A DNA stretch of 14,022 nt, taken from Chrysochromulina tobinii (taxonomy: Eukaryota; Haptophyta; Prymnesiales; Chrysochromulinaceae). Shown here in pieces: positions 1-8,571 of the stretch. How positions within the stretch are numbered: the stretch's first letter is position 1; each line of letters begins with the position of its first letter. Location of the stretch: positions 1 to 14,022 of the forward strand of contig JWZX01001872.1 in NCBI GenBank assembly GCA_001275005.1, in the 5' to 3' direction. Made by a program: the position numbers and the translations under genes. The notes under the pieces were generated by a model. It had not been told where the DNA came from. It saw only the letters and a list, made by a program, of their open reading frames with translations, and did not search any database.

Positions 1-636
<636 letters not shown>

Positions 637-1745
637 TCAGCGATTGGCCCCTTGCCGCCGCGGCTTGGGCTTGGGTCCAAATTTCCAAGAGTTGAGCACG
701 CGCATCGAGGCGGCGTAGATGGAGCCCCTCGCCCGCGCCATGGCCCGCGCTCGGGTCGGGCAGGGCGCGCAAGTGCGCGAGCTCCTCGCCATCGAAGGCC
801 GTGGGCGAGCCAGGCACGATCGAGCGTGTGGGTGACGGACGTTTCATGAAGTCTGCGAGCCGCTGGTTCCTATTCCGGCCGTATTTGATGTCGACGAAGG
901 TGCCCCCGTACGGCGAGGCGCGCCAGCGGCCGGCGAGCTCGTACTCGCCCGAGGGCGCAAGCCGGTTCAGCACCCAGATCTCGCAGTTGGACGGGTTCCA
1001 CACCTGCTCAAACTCCTGTACCGTCCAGCGCAGGTAGCACATGAGAAAGATGCGCATCAGCAGCCCGTGTGTCACGATCACGTAGTTCTTGGGCGGCTTG
1101 GACGAGCTGCTGCTCGGGGTTGCGTCCATCGTCTGGAAGAGCATCGACTGGAAGTCGGACATGCGATCGAACACGTCCGTGCCCGCCTCGCCGTTGGGGA
1201 AGCGGTAGTAGAATCGTCCAAACTTTTGCCGCTCGGCAAAGACGGCGTCCATCGCCTCCGGGTCCTGGAAGTTGCCAAAGTCCTGCTCGCGCAGCCGCGG
1301 CTCATGCGTGACCTCAACGTTCTGGCCTCGGAAGCCGGCTTGAAGCATGGCCAGCAGCGTCTGCCGCGCCCGCAGGTACGGCGAGTAGTAGAAGCGGATA
1401 GACTCATTTCCTACGAGCTCGCGGTATCTGCAGCCCGCACGCGGCGCCCTGCGCGAATCCTCGCTCGGTCAGCGAGATTTGCGAGTCGGGCGTCTGCGAG
1501 TACGCGTCGCGATTGGTGTTGCCGACGGACTGGCCGTGGCGCACGAGGATCAATCGCTGAGGCCGATTGCGCTGCCGCCACAGCTGCAGCTGATTGTCGA
1601 GCCAGCCGAGCAGCGGCATCGCTCTCGCCATTGGTGGTGGCGCGCGCGCTGCAGCAGCGAGCCGCTGCTGCGATGGCCATCCTCGCGCCGAGTGACGCGG
1701 CGACAGTGCTGCGGCGGCGAGCAGCACGAGGGCCAGAGGCACCAT
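637..1745 (-). CDS. Phosphoglycerate-mutase-like histidine phosphatase, with two apparent frameshifts
   Basis: The gene starts at the ATG at 1745-1743 with a hydrophobic leader (MVPLALVLLAAAAL) that looks like a signal peptide or anchor. The catalytic phospho-histidine motif LILVRHGQSVGN follows (His70, codon 1536-1538), then SLTERGFAQG. The next conserved blocks, RYRELVGNESIRFYYSPYLR, EPRLREQDFGNFQ and the second catalytic His in VTHGLLMR (codon 1067-1069), lie in a different frame, so one base is gained or lost at about 1425-1450. After ELAHLRALPDP a third frame, entered at about 735-755, encodes SIYAASMRVLNSWKFGPKPK and a basic tail ending at the TGA at 637-639. It is the better candidate for the C-terminus because its third positions are GC-rich; the second frame runs on to 560 with poor codon bias. 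Joined length would be about 368 residues. The family resembles plant AT74-type phosphatases; substrate unknown. Sequencing indels or a young pseudogene both fit. Confidence 0.82.
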
Positions 1746-1818
1746 CGTCTCGCTTCACACGCGAGAATGGAGCGACTGATTTCACGCAAGAAGTCGGCAC
1801 ACGCGGATTCGGGAGTGC
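1746..1818. promoter_or_regulatory. Putative compact bidirectional promoter between the phosphatase and the helicase
   Basis: Only 73 bp lie between the two divergent start codons (phosphatase at 1745, helicase at 1819). Both core promoters and 5' UTRs must fit here or overlap coding sequence. No clear TATA box is visible; a short inverted repeat CTCGC/GCGAG spans about 1748-1764. This is inferred from layout only. If the helicase actually starts at its second Met (1882), the gap grows to 136 bp. Confidence 0.5.
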
Positions 1819-1959
1819 ATGCCAACAGCTGAAATAGACGGAGCACATCCCTCAGATCCGAATCCAAAATTGGATTTCACGATGGATGGCGGTCCGTCGA
1901 CGGGCGCCGTGGCTCGAAGTGTCGACCTCTCGCAGCAAGAGCAGTGCAAGAGAAGCCGT

Positions 1960-2012
<53 letters not shown>

Positions 2013-5000
2013 TTCCCGTCGACGAAGGCGCGAGCGTAAGGAGCGTAAGGAGCGCAAGGAGCGCAAACAGAAGGAGAAGAAGGAGAAGAAGGAGAAGAAG
2101 GAAAGGAAGCACAGCAGGAAGGAGAAGAAGAAGCACAAGAAGCACGAGGGCAAGCACGACATGAAGAAGAAGAAACGGAGGCGGTCGTTCTCAAGCAACG
2201 ACAGCGAACCTCCCACCAAGCGTGCGCGTCCATCCAAGAGCCATTCGTCGAGTCCGGACTTTGGGCCAGCGTTGCCACCGCCGCCACCACCACCATCATC
2301 ATCACTGCTGTCGCACCCCACGCACAGGCCGTTCTCGTTCCTTAAACCGCTTGAGCCATCGAGCAAGGCCAAGTCTTCTGGCGGCGGCCTAGCTACCTAC
2401 CTGCGCTGCGCACCATGCGGCATCGAGTGCTCTGGCGAGACCGCTTTCTTGCAGCATCTCTGCGGCCGCGCCCATCAAAAGGGGAATGGCGGTCGCACGG
2501 GCTTTGCAGGGCTGGCACCCAACTCGATGGGTAGGATCCCTGCACTGATCAACCTGGGGCTCCGTGCCGCCGCTGCACGCATGGGCCACGATCCCGATGG
2601 GAGCGCTGTACCGAGCACCGCTGGTGAGCGCGCCGCCGAGCTGCCGGCACAGCCGTGGATGCCACCGTCGCGCACTGTGGTGATCAGCGCTGTGGTGGAA
2701 GATCAGCTCCGCAGAGCGTTGCAGCGCAGCGCAGCGCTGGGCACACCCGCCCCCGCCGCTGGGCCGCGCGCAGACGACTTGCTCAGCCGAATGGACGCCC
2801 AACACGACGCCAACCGTCCCTTACTCAACAGGCGTCCGCTGGGAGGCGCTGTACCGAGCAGCGCCGACTACGCCGCCAGTAGGCAACTGCCGGACCCGCC
2901 GCCGGGGCAGCGGAGACGACAGATCCCGCACCGGCCACCGCCGCCGCCAGCCGTGGTGCCCCATGGCGGCCCGTTTGCTGCGGCCCGACAGGCTCTGCCT
3001 GTTGCAGGCTCGAGGGCGGAGCTGCTGACTGCCCTGGGCGAGCCCGCATGCGTGGTGGAAGGCGAGACCGGCTCGGGCAAGACTACTCAGATTCCACAAT
3101 TCCTGCTCGAGGAGGCTGCGGCGCGTGGCGAGAGCATCCACGTGATCTGCACGCAACCTCGGCGCATCTCGGCGATCGGCGTCGCCGATCGCGTCGCCGC
3201 CGAGCGCGGCGAGAGGGTCGGCACGGGCGCAGTTGGCTATGCCGTCCGAGGAGAGAGCCGCCAGTGTAGTGAGACGTGCTTGCTCTTCTGCACGACCGGG
3301 GTAAGCATGCAAGCCCCGGGTTCTTCTCTGGGAACCCTGCTTCTACTCTGATCGTGCCGGTCCCTGCTTTGCTCCTCGCGCTGATCGCAGGTGCTCCTGA
3401 GAATGCTTGAGGAGGATCGCACCCTCTCGACCATCACCCACGTCCTCATCGACGAAGTGCACGAGCGCACCGTCGAGGGCGACTTCCTCATGCTCACGTT
3501 ACGAGATCTCCTTGCAGAGGGGCGTCCCTCAGGTTTGCCTCCCCTTCACATCTGCCTCATGTCAGCAACCATGGACTCCTCCGCCCTCTCCAATTATTTC
3601 GGCGACTGCCCACGTGTCCAAGTGGCTGGGCGCGCCTTCCCCGTCACCACCCTCTACTTGGAGCATGCCTTGCTGTTGACGAAGCACGTCGTGCGTAGCG
3701 AGATGGATTGGGCCCTTGGCTCGCGAATGGCTGAGAAGCGGAAGCAGCAGCAGATTGAGAGGCTTACGGAGGGCGAGTCGCCGCCGCCACCGCACCCCAC
3801 AGAGGCGGAGTGGGCCCGCCGGCTGCCGCATGCCCCTGGGGCCTGCCGAGCCCTTTCCATCCTCGATCCCTCCGCAGTCAACGTCGCGCTGATCTGCGAG
3901 CTGCTCATCTGGTTCAAGTCGTGCGGGGGCGTTGATGCGGCGCTCGAGAAAGTGTGTGGCTCCGGTGGAAGTCGTCGCAGCGGCGGCGGCGGCAATCTGG
4001 GCGGCGCGTGCCTTGTCTTCCTCCCTGGTGTCAAGGAGATCCAAGATGTGCGCGAAGCACTGCTTCAGAGCTCCGCGTTTGGGGGCGACGAGGAGCAGCG
4101 CGAGTGGGTCCTGCCGCTTCATGGTGGGCTGTCTCCGGACGAGCAGCGGCGCGTGTTTGAACGGCCAGCGGCGCAAGGGAGCACTGGTGGGCTCGGTGCT
4201 GTCTGTGGTGGCAGCTGCGTGTCGGCGTCCGGGCGCTCCGGTGTGATCAAGGTGGTGCTGGCGACCAATGTAGCGGAGACCTCGATCACGATCGACGACG
4301 TCGGGTTTGTCATCGACTCCGGCCGAGTGAAAGAAGAGAGGTATGAGGTGGCTCGACGCATGGCCTCTCTGCAAGATGTGCTCGTGTCCAAGGCCGCGGC
4401 CAAGCAGCGACGCGGGCGCGCAGGGCGGGTGCAGCACGGCCTTTGCGTCCATCTCTTCCCCTCGGACGCTCCCCTCGAACCGTACACAGCGCCCGAGGTG
4501 TGCCGCGTGGCGCTCGAGCAACTCGTGATGCGTACCAAGGCTCTGAAACTACCGGGCAAGGCTGTCGACTCGATCTCGCGGCTGCCAGACCCCCCGGCTC
4601 GCGACGCCGTGGCCGCCGCCGTTGCGGAGCTGAGCAGCCTGGGAGCTCTCGATCTCGACGAGGAGCTCAGCCCCATGGGCCGACTGCTCGCGCGGCTGCC
4701 CATCGACGCGAGGCTGGGCAAGCTCATCCTGCTCGGCGTCGCGTTCCAAGCCACAGACGAGGCGTTGACCGTCGCGGCCGCGCTCGCTTCGCGCACGCCG
4801 TTCCTATCTCCCATGGAGCGACGTGCCGAAGCGGACGAGTCGCGCAGACTGTTTGCGACCTTTGACTCTCACGCCTTTCAGAGTGACCACCTTGCTCTGC
4901 TCTCGGCCTATGAGCAGTTCGACTCGCGGAGTGGTGACGCCAAGTTCTCGTTTGCCCGAGAGCGCTTCCTCGGTGTCAAGACGCTCGCCGCCATCGGCTC

Positions 5001-5907
5001 GCTCAAGCGCCAGCTGCTTGAGGCGCTCTCCCTAGCTGGCCTCGCGCCGCCCGGTTTGCAGGCTAGCAGGGTGGAGGACTCAGGGCGCAGACGCGGCGGA
5101 TGCGATGGTGTGCGCGGCGCACTGGGCGACCCTCCTCCACCTCCACAAGAGCTCTTCTGCTCCATCCTCGCTGCTGCGCTGCACCTCGCATACGTGGCAG
5201 TTCAGCCTGGTAGCAACGCGGGGTCGCACGTCTCGTACCTGATCCGAGATGCCAAGGGCGAGAGTACGGAGCCATCGGTGGCGCAGCTGCATCCTTCCTC
5301 TGTCAACTCGCGCCTGGCAAGGAGCGATGGGCTCGCACCGTACATAGCGTTCCATGAATGCGTACTCACGACGAAACTTTACATTCGGGATTCGTCACCG
5401 GCGCCGCTGCTGCCGCTGCTCCTGTTTGGAGGTGCCCATCTGCGCCAGGCCGATCCAAATATGAGTCTGGCGGTCGCGGCGACTCACGGCGGCGTGGAAC
5501 TCCTTGTAGACGGGTGGCTGAGCGTCAAGGTGCAGCCGCCGCGCGCCGCGAATCTCGTCTTGGAGATGCGCCGGCGGATCGATGCCCTCATGCAGAGGCT
5601 TCTTCAACGTGCAAGCAACAGTGCCGGGGCACATCACGAGCGGGGCATGGCAGCAGGGCCCTCGTGGGTGGCGGGAGCAGAGGCCGACGTCTCGGGCGTT
5701 CCGGACCTCATTGGCGCGGTCGTGGCCCTCTTCAAGATCGAAGCTCAGTCTGAGGTGGCTAAGAAGAGCAAGAGTAAGGGCAAGAGCAAGAAGGGCCGGG
5801 GCGGCGGCGGCGGCGGCTGCGGAGACGGAGGGCCGTCCTGTCAAGAGTCCATTTTCAACGATCCTTACAACGACGCTGGCGGCCGTGGTGGCCTGTACGA
5901 GTTTTGA
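1819..5907 (+). CDS. DExH-box RNA helicase, DHX57/DHX29-like, with poly-Ser/Lys-rich head and U1-type zinc finger (two exons, 1332 aa)
   Basis: Exons 1819-3300 and 3391-5907 join in phase 0 inside the conserved block LLFCTTG/VLLRMLEED. Order of parts: a 17-Ser run (residues 48-64); a Lys/Glu/Arg block to about 125 resembling RS/KE-rich regions of splicing proteins; a proline run; a matrin/U1-type zinc finger (C197, C200, H213, H219). Helicase motifs follow: I GETGSGKT (415-422), Ia TQPRR (445-449), II DEVHER (515-520), III SAT (552-554), V ATNVAETS (785-792) and VI QRRGRAGR (833-840). Winged-helix/HA2 and OB-fold regions come next (FHECVLTTKLYIRDS from about 1148), then a basic Lys/Gly tail (about 1284-1303). 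It should unwind RNA or remodel RNPs using NTP. DEVH and the sequence around motif VI point to the DHX57/DHX29/DHX36 side of the family rather than the splicing DEAH helicases, but the head suggests the nucleus. The exact orthologue is unsure. A second possible start is Met22 (1882). Confidence 0.93.
1960..2007 (+). repeat. (AGC)16 trinucleotide microsatellite coding for poly-serine
   Basis: Sixteen uninterrupted AGC codons, followed by AGT, encode 17 consecutive serines (residues 48-64) of the helicase. The run is in frame, so unit gains or losses change only serine number. On the opposite strand the same tract reads as poly-Leu, poly-Cys or poly-Ala in long chance frames that should not be annotated. 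Length variation between strains is likely from the general behaviour of such perfect repeats. Confidence 0.97.
3301..3390 (+). other. Spliceosomal intron in the helicase gene (90 bp)
   Basis: The intron begins GTAAGC at 3301 and ends GATCGCAG at 3390, giving canonical GT-AG ends and phase 0. Removing it restores the conserved helicase block LLFCTTG-VLLR. It contains an in-frame TGA at 3349-3351, so retention would truncate the protein after motif Ia and before the DEVH box. Its length is a multiple of three. Confidence 0.93.
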
Positions 5908-6791
5908 GCGCGAGACTGTTGAGAGCAGCCGGTCGTCCGCGTGCAGGGCACGCCGAAGCCGTAGCGACAGCTCGAGCTGCACCGCGGCATATCTGAACTC
6001 GACCGCCTGCTGGCTCAATGTGCATCGACCGTTGGTCCACTTCGATTGATGGGAGTGTGGACGTCGAGGATGGCGATAGAGATGCGGGTGCCTCGGAGCT
6101 CGTATGTAGCCCTGGAAGCGGCTGCATGCGAAGCTGCCTCATCTGCCTGAATACAGGACCTAACGATGAACGCGCCGACGAGCGATGAGAATTTCGCGCA
6201 CACCGGCTCGATGCTGTAAACACAATGTGTACCACAATGCGCGTGCGCACCTCCGACAAACCCCGACGGTGAGCCGGTACGCTCGTGCGGGAATCGACTT
6301 TTAAGTTTAGGGTTTCTCGGCGGTCCCAGAAAATAATAAACGGGTAGTTCGCGCGGACAGCATCATAAATTTATTTTTCGAGAATGGGTGGCTTTCAATC
6401 GAAGTGAGTGGGGTTCTGGGGTACTCCTTTTTACTACTTTCCAATCTTCTTGCGTTCTTGGTCTGGAGGTGACTACAAGAAGTAAATTTGTGTAGTAGTA
6501 AAGATGTAAATTTGTTGCCTCTCCAGAATCTATACCACCGATTGTGTGGACCTCGATGCGTTGTCGTAGACGGGGCCCGTCGGTCACACCTCCGTCCATG
6601 TGATAGAGGGCCTTCTGCTTGAGAGTCCGGAGCATGCCGAAACGCGTTGTGTTGAACAGCTGCTCACCGCCGATTAACGGCCTGTGTAATAGCAGGTTGT
6701 GTCGGCCACACCTCCGTCCATAGCGATAGAGGCCCTCGTGCTTGGGGGTCCGGAGGTTGTGCGCGGTGTGTTTCACAGCAGCACCGCGCCA
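5908..6791. other. Intergenic region: helicase 3' UTR, AT-rich patch and TPR-gene upstream region
   Basis: No convincing gene lies in these 884 bp; the open frames at 5582-6049 (+) and 5855-6259 (-) have no recognisable domain. An AATAAA occurs at 6335-6340 and could serve as a poly(A) signal. About 6290-6550 is much richer in A/T than the coding DNA around it. It holds a 9-bp inverted repeat (TTTACTACT at 6430-6438 and AGTAGTAAA at 6494-6502) and a direct repeat GTAAATTTGT at 6482-6491 and 6506-6515. No match to U1, U2, U6 or SRP RNA signatures or a tRNA was seen by eye. The right part, from 6579, is a tandem duplication described separately. Confidence 0.5.
6579..6782 (+). repeat. Degenerate tandem duplication (about 122-bp spacing) just upstream of the TPR gene
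   Basis: Copy 1 runs about 6579-6662 and copy 2 about 6701-6782. Both begin GTCGG(T/C)CACACCTCCGTCCA, continue with GATAGAGG and GTCCGGAG, and end with CGCG(T/G)TGTGTT(G/T)(A/C)ACAGC at 6643-6660 and 6762-6779. The second copy ends just before the proposed TPR start codon at 6792, so this looks like a duplicated promoter or 5' UTR segment whose distal copy has drifted. Overlap with this repeat is the main reason for not starting the TPR protein at the upstream in-frame ATG (6699). Confidence 0.82.
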
Positions 6792-7889
6792 ATGTCTGTC
6801 GAGGCCACCGGGCTCGCCTCTCGCCAAGTGGCATTCCGCCCGGGACTGTATCGTCCTGCGGGCACGCTCGTCGGGCAGCTATCGAGGCTGCCGCGGCCAA
6901 AGCTCTCGTCAGACGGCTACACCGAGCGACCCACGGAGGCTAATGCGGCCGCGCAGATGCAGCTCGCCGAGGAGGAGCTCGCGGACGACGGCGATCTCCT
7001 CGCTGCCGAACGTCGGCTCAGGGCGCTTGAGGAGGCCCACCTGCAATTACCGCCTACCCTTGCCGCGCGGCTGCTCTTTGCTCTCGGCAACGTCAATGCA
7101 GCGCTCTCACGCCTGCGGCCCGCGGATGCCTACTTTGAGCGGTGCACGGCGACCCTGCAGGCGGCAGTTGGGCCCTCGGACCCGACGCTCGTACCGTGCA
7201 TGCTCAATCGCGGCCTGGTCCTCGTGCGTGCCAAGCAGCACGCGCCGGCGATCCGCTCTTTGCGCCGCGCGCGCTGCGTGTGCGACGGCCTTCTCGGCGT
7301 CCCTCGGATTGCGCAGCTGCGCAGCCGTGTTTTGCACACGCTCGGTACTGCGCTCGAGGGCAGCGGCCAGGCCGAGGAGGCCGAGGCTGCCTACCGCGAC
7401 GCGCTCGCAGCTGCCGAGGAGGATGAGCGTGCGTCGAGTGGCAGCAGCAGCAGCCGAGGCGGCGGCGCCAGCGGCGAAGTTGGCGCAGGCCTGACACCGA
7501 GGCAGCCGCAGCCGAGCCGTGCGGCCCTCGCCGCGCTGCTCCAGGCGCGTGGCGACCATGCGGGCGCCCTGGCCTTGCTCGACGTCGAGCGTGAGGCGTG
7601 GCGCCTGGTCCGAGCCCGGTGGTCCGAGACCCGTGGTGACGAGGAGCACGGGGCATCCGAGCACGCACACGTGGCGGGGCGAGCGGCCATCTCCGCGTTC
7701 GCGCTGCACCGCCAGAGCCACGCAATCGCTGCGCTCAAGGAGGCGCTCGAGGCTGGCGGCGCTGGTGGCTGCGACCCGCACACGATTGGTCTCGCGCGGG
7801 CGGCGCTGGCATCTGTGGCGCGAGAGAAGAAGCGCGGTGGCCTACGAGGTGCTGTGCGCGGGCCGCCGCCGGGGGCGGTGAAGAGCTGA
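6792..7889 (+). CDS. Tetratricopeptide-repeat (TPR) protein, function unknown (365 aa)
   Basis: A single-exon gene. After about 55 residues of low-complexity head (MSVEATGLASRQVAFRPGLY) the protein is almost all helical TPR-type repeats. Candidate repeats start near residues 89 (ALGNVNAALSRLRPADAYFE), 132 (LNRGLVLVRAKQHAPAIRSL), 174 (LHTLGTALEGSGQAEEAEAA), 242 (LAALLQARGDHAGALALLDV) and 293 (AISAFALHRQSHAIAALKEA). A Ser/Gly-rich linker lies at about 216-235. The spacing and the G/A/Y-A pattern of each repeat fit the TPR/kinesin-light-chain type, which forms scaffolds for protein partners; no catalytic domain, signal peptide or membrane segment is seen. The start at 6792 is preferred over the in-frame ATG at 6699, because the extra 31 residues fall in duplicated upstream DNA. 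The specific partner cannot be inferred from the neighbours. Confidence 0.8.
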   Translation: MSVEATGLASRQVAFRPGLYRPAGTLVGQLSRLPRPKLSSDGYTERPTEANAAAQMQLAEEELADDGDLLAAERRLRALEEAHLQLPPTLAARLLFALGNVNAALSRLRPADAYFERCTATLQAAVGPSDPTLVPCMLNRGLVLVRAKQHAPAIRSLRRARCVCDGLLGVPRIAQLRSRVLHTLGTALEGSGQAEEAEAAYRDALAAAEEDERASSGSSSSRGGGASGEVGAGLTPRQPQPSRAALAALLQARGDHAGALALLDVEREAWRLVRARWSETRGDEEHGASEHAHVAGRAAISAFALHRQSHAIAALKEALEAGGAGGCDPHTIGLARAALASVAREKKRGGLRGAVRGPPPGAVKS

Positions 7890-7931
7890 GACGCCGCGTG
7901 ACGCATGAGTCCTGGTGGCGCCGATAGTCAG

Positions 7932-7951
7932 CCTATTCGGTCCGAAATAGG
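7932..7951 (+). other. Imperfect hairpin in the TPR-gene 3' flank
   Basis: CCTATT-CGG pairs with CCGAAATAGG with one bulged base. It sits about 43 bp after the TPR stop codon and is followed by GTAAAAAAC. It may be a 3' UTR or 3'-end-processing structure, or simply chance. Confidence 0.35.
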
Positions 7952-8377
7952 TAAAAAACAGATGTTTCTTGTTTGTCAGTTGAACGACGCCTGCACTGTG
8001 TGGATCTGCCGGATCTCGCGGCGGCGCGGTGTCCGACCGTCTCACCTGTCGGTTCCCCGGCGGCGCGGCTCCGCGCCCCAGCCCACGGCACCTCCCCGGA
8101 CAGTCCCGGGCTCGGCCGCACACGACACGCGCCGGCCGCCGCCGCGCCCGCAGCCGCTTTCGCTTGTACATCTTGTACCCGCCGCGGTGAACAGCCGCCC
8201 GACCATCCGTACTCGTACGACGTGGAAACGACACCCATGCCCATGCGAATACAAAGGAAAAGCGACGTGTTTAACTGCTTGACTTGACTAAAAATCGAGG
8301 CTACAGTCTGAGGTACATGTACAGTAGTATTCAATCGAATGAAAGTTGCGAAGAGGCCGAAGACGTGATTGGATAAT

Positions 8378-8480
8378 CGCGTCGTTTTGAACTGCTGAGG
8401 CTGCGCGTTGTGTTGAACAGCATCAGTAGCCGCGGCCGACGTGCTTGTGGGTGGACGGAAATTCGCGTTGTCTTGAACAG
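8378..8480 (+). promoter_or_regulatory. Three copies of a CGCGTTGTGTTGAACAG-like motif upstream of the MBD-protein gene
   Basis: Copies lie at 8378-8394 (14 of 17 matching), 8404-8421 (exact 18-mer CGCGTTGTGTTGAACAGC) and 8464-8480 (one mismatch in 17). The exact 18-mer also occurs at 6643-6660 upstream of the TPR gene, with a weaker version at 6762-6779. Repetition in the 5' flanks of two plus-strand genes suggests a core-promoter, initiator or transcription-factor element; this function is inference. Confidence 0.5.
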
Positions 8481-8571
8481 GGTTTACTCTCACAGCGCCA
8501 TCGCGCTTCGCTCGCGGGCGCCGGTCACGACGCGCGCGCCAGTAGCGGAACGCGCGGCATCTCCTCGAGCC

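Larger units (their letters stand above)
7890..8571. other. Intergenic region between the TPR and MBD-protein genes
   Basis: The left part holds a short imperfect hairpin followed by an A run. The middle (about 8000-8170) is extremely GC-rich. The right part (about 8225-8400) is relatively AT-rich and contains a 10-bp palindrome GTACATGTAC at 8313-8322. Three related copies of an 18-nt motif lie between 8378 and 8480. No gene or structured RNA was recognised. It most likely carries the TPR 3' UTR and the promoter and 5' UTR of the MBD-domain gene. Confidence 0.5.

Noticed and set aside
1782-2372. Long minus-strand open frame with poly-Leu opposite the helicase head
   Set aside because: It is the mirror of the AGC repeat and Lys-rich codons of the helicase; no domain and no codon bias of its own.
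3562-4521. 319-codon minus-strand open frame inside helicase exon 2
   Set aside because: It is antisense to the conserved helicase motifs, an artefact of GC-rich sequence lacking stops.
5855-6259. Minus-strand 134-codon open frame after the helicase
   Set aside because: Ser/Arg-rich with no recognisable domain or family motif; it overlaps the helicase C-terminus.
6306-6315. TTTAGGGTTT, resembling a plant/algal telomere unit
   Set aside because: There is a single copy only; no array, and genes continue on both sides.
6699-6791. Upstream in-frame ATG adding 31 residues to the TPR protein
   Set aside because: The added residues come entirely from the tandemly duplicated upstream DNA.
8410-8571. 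Upstream in-frame ATG adding 54 residues to the MBD protein
   Set aside because: This stretch overlaps the repeated 18-nt motif and looks like 5' UTR; the protein has no reason to carry an Arg-rich leader. Not fully excluded.
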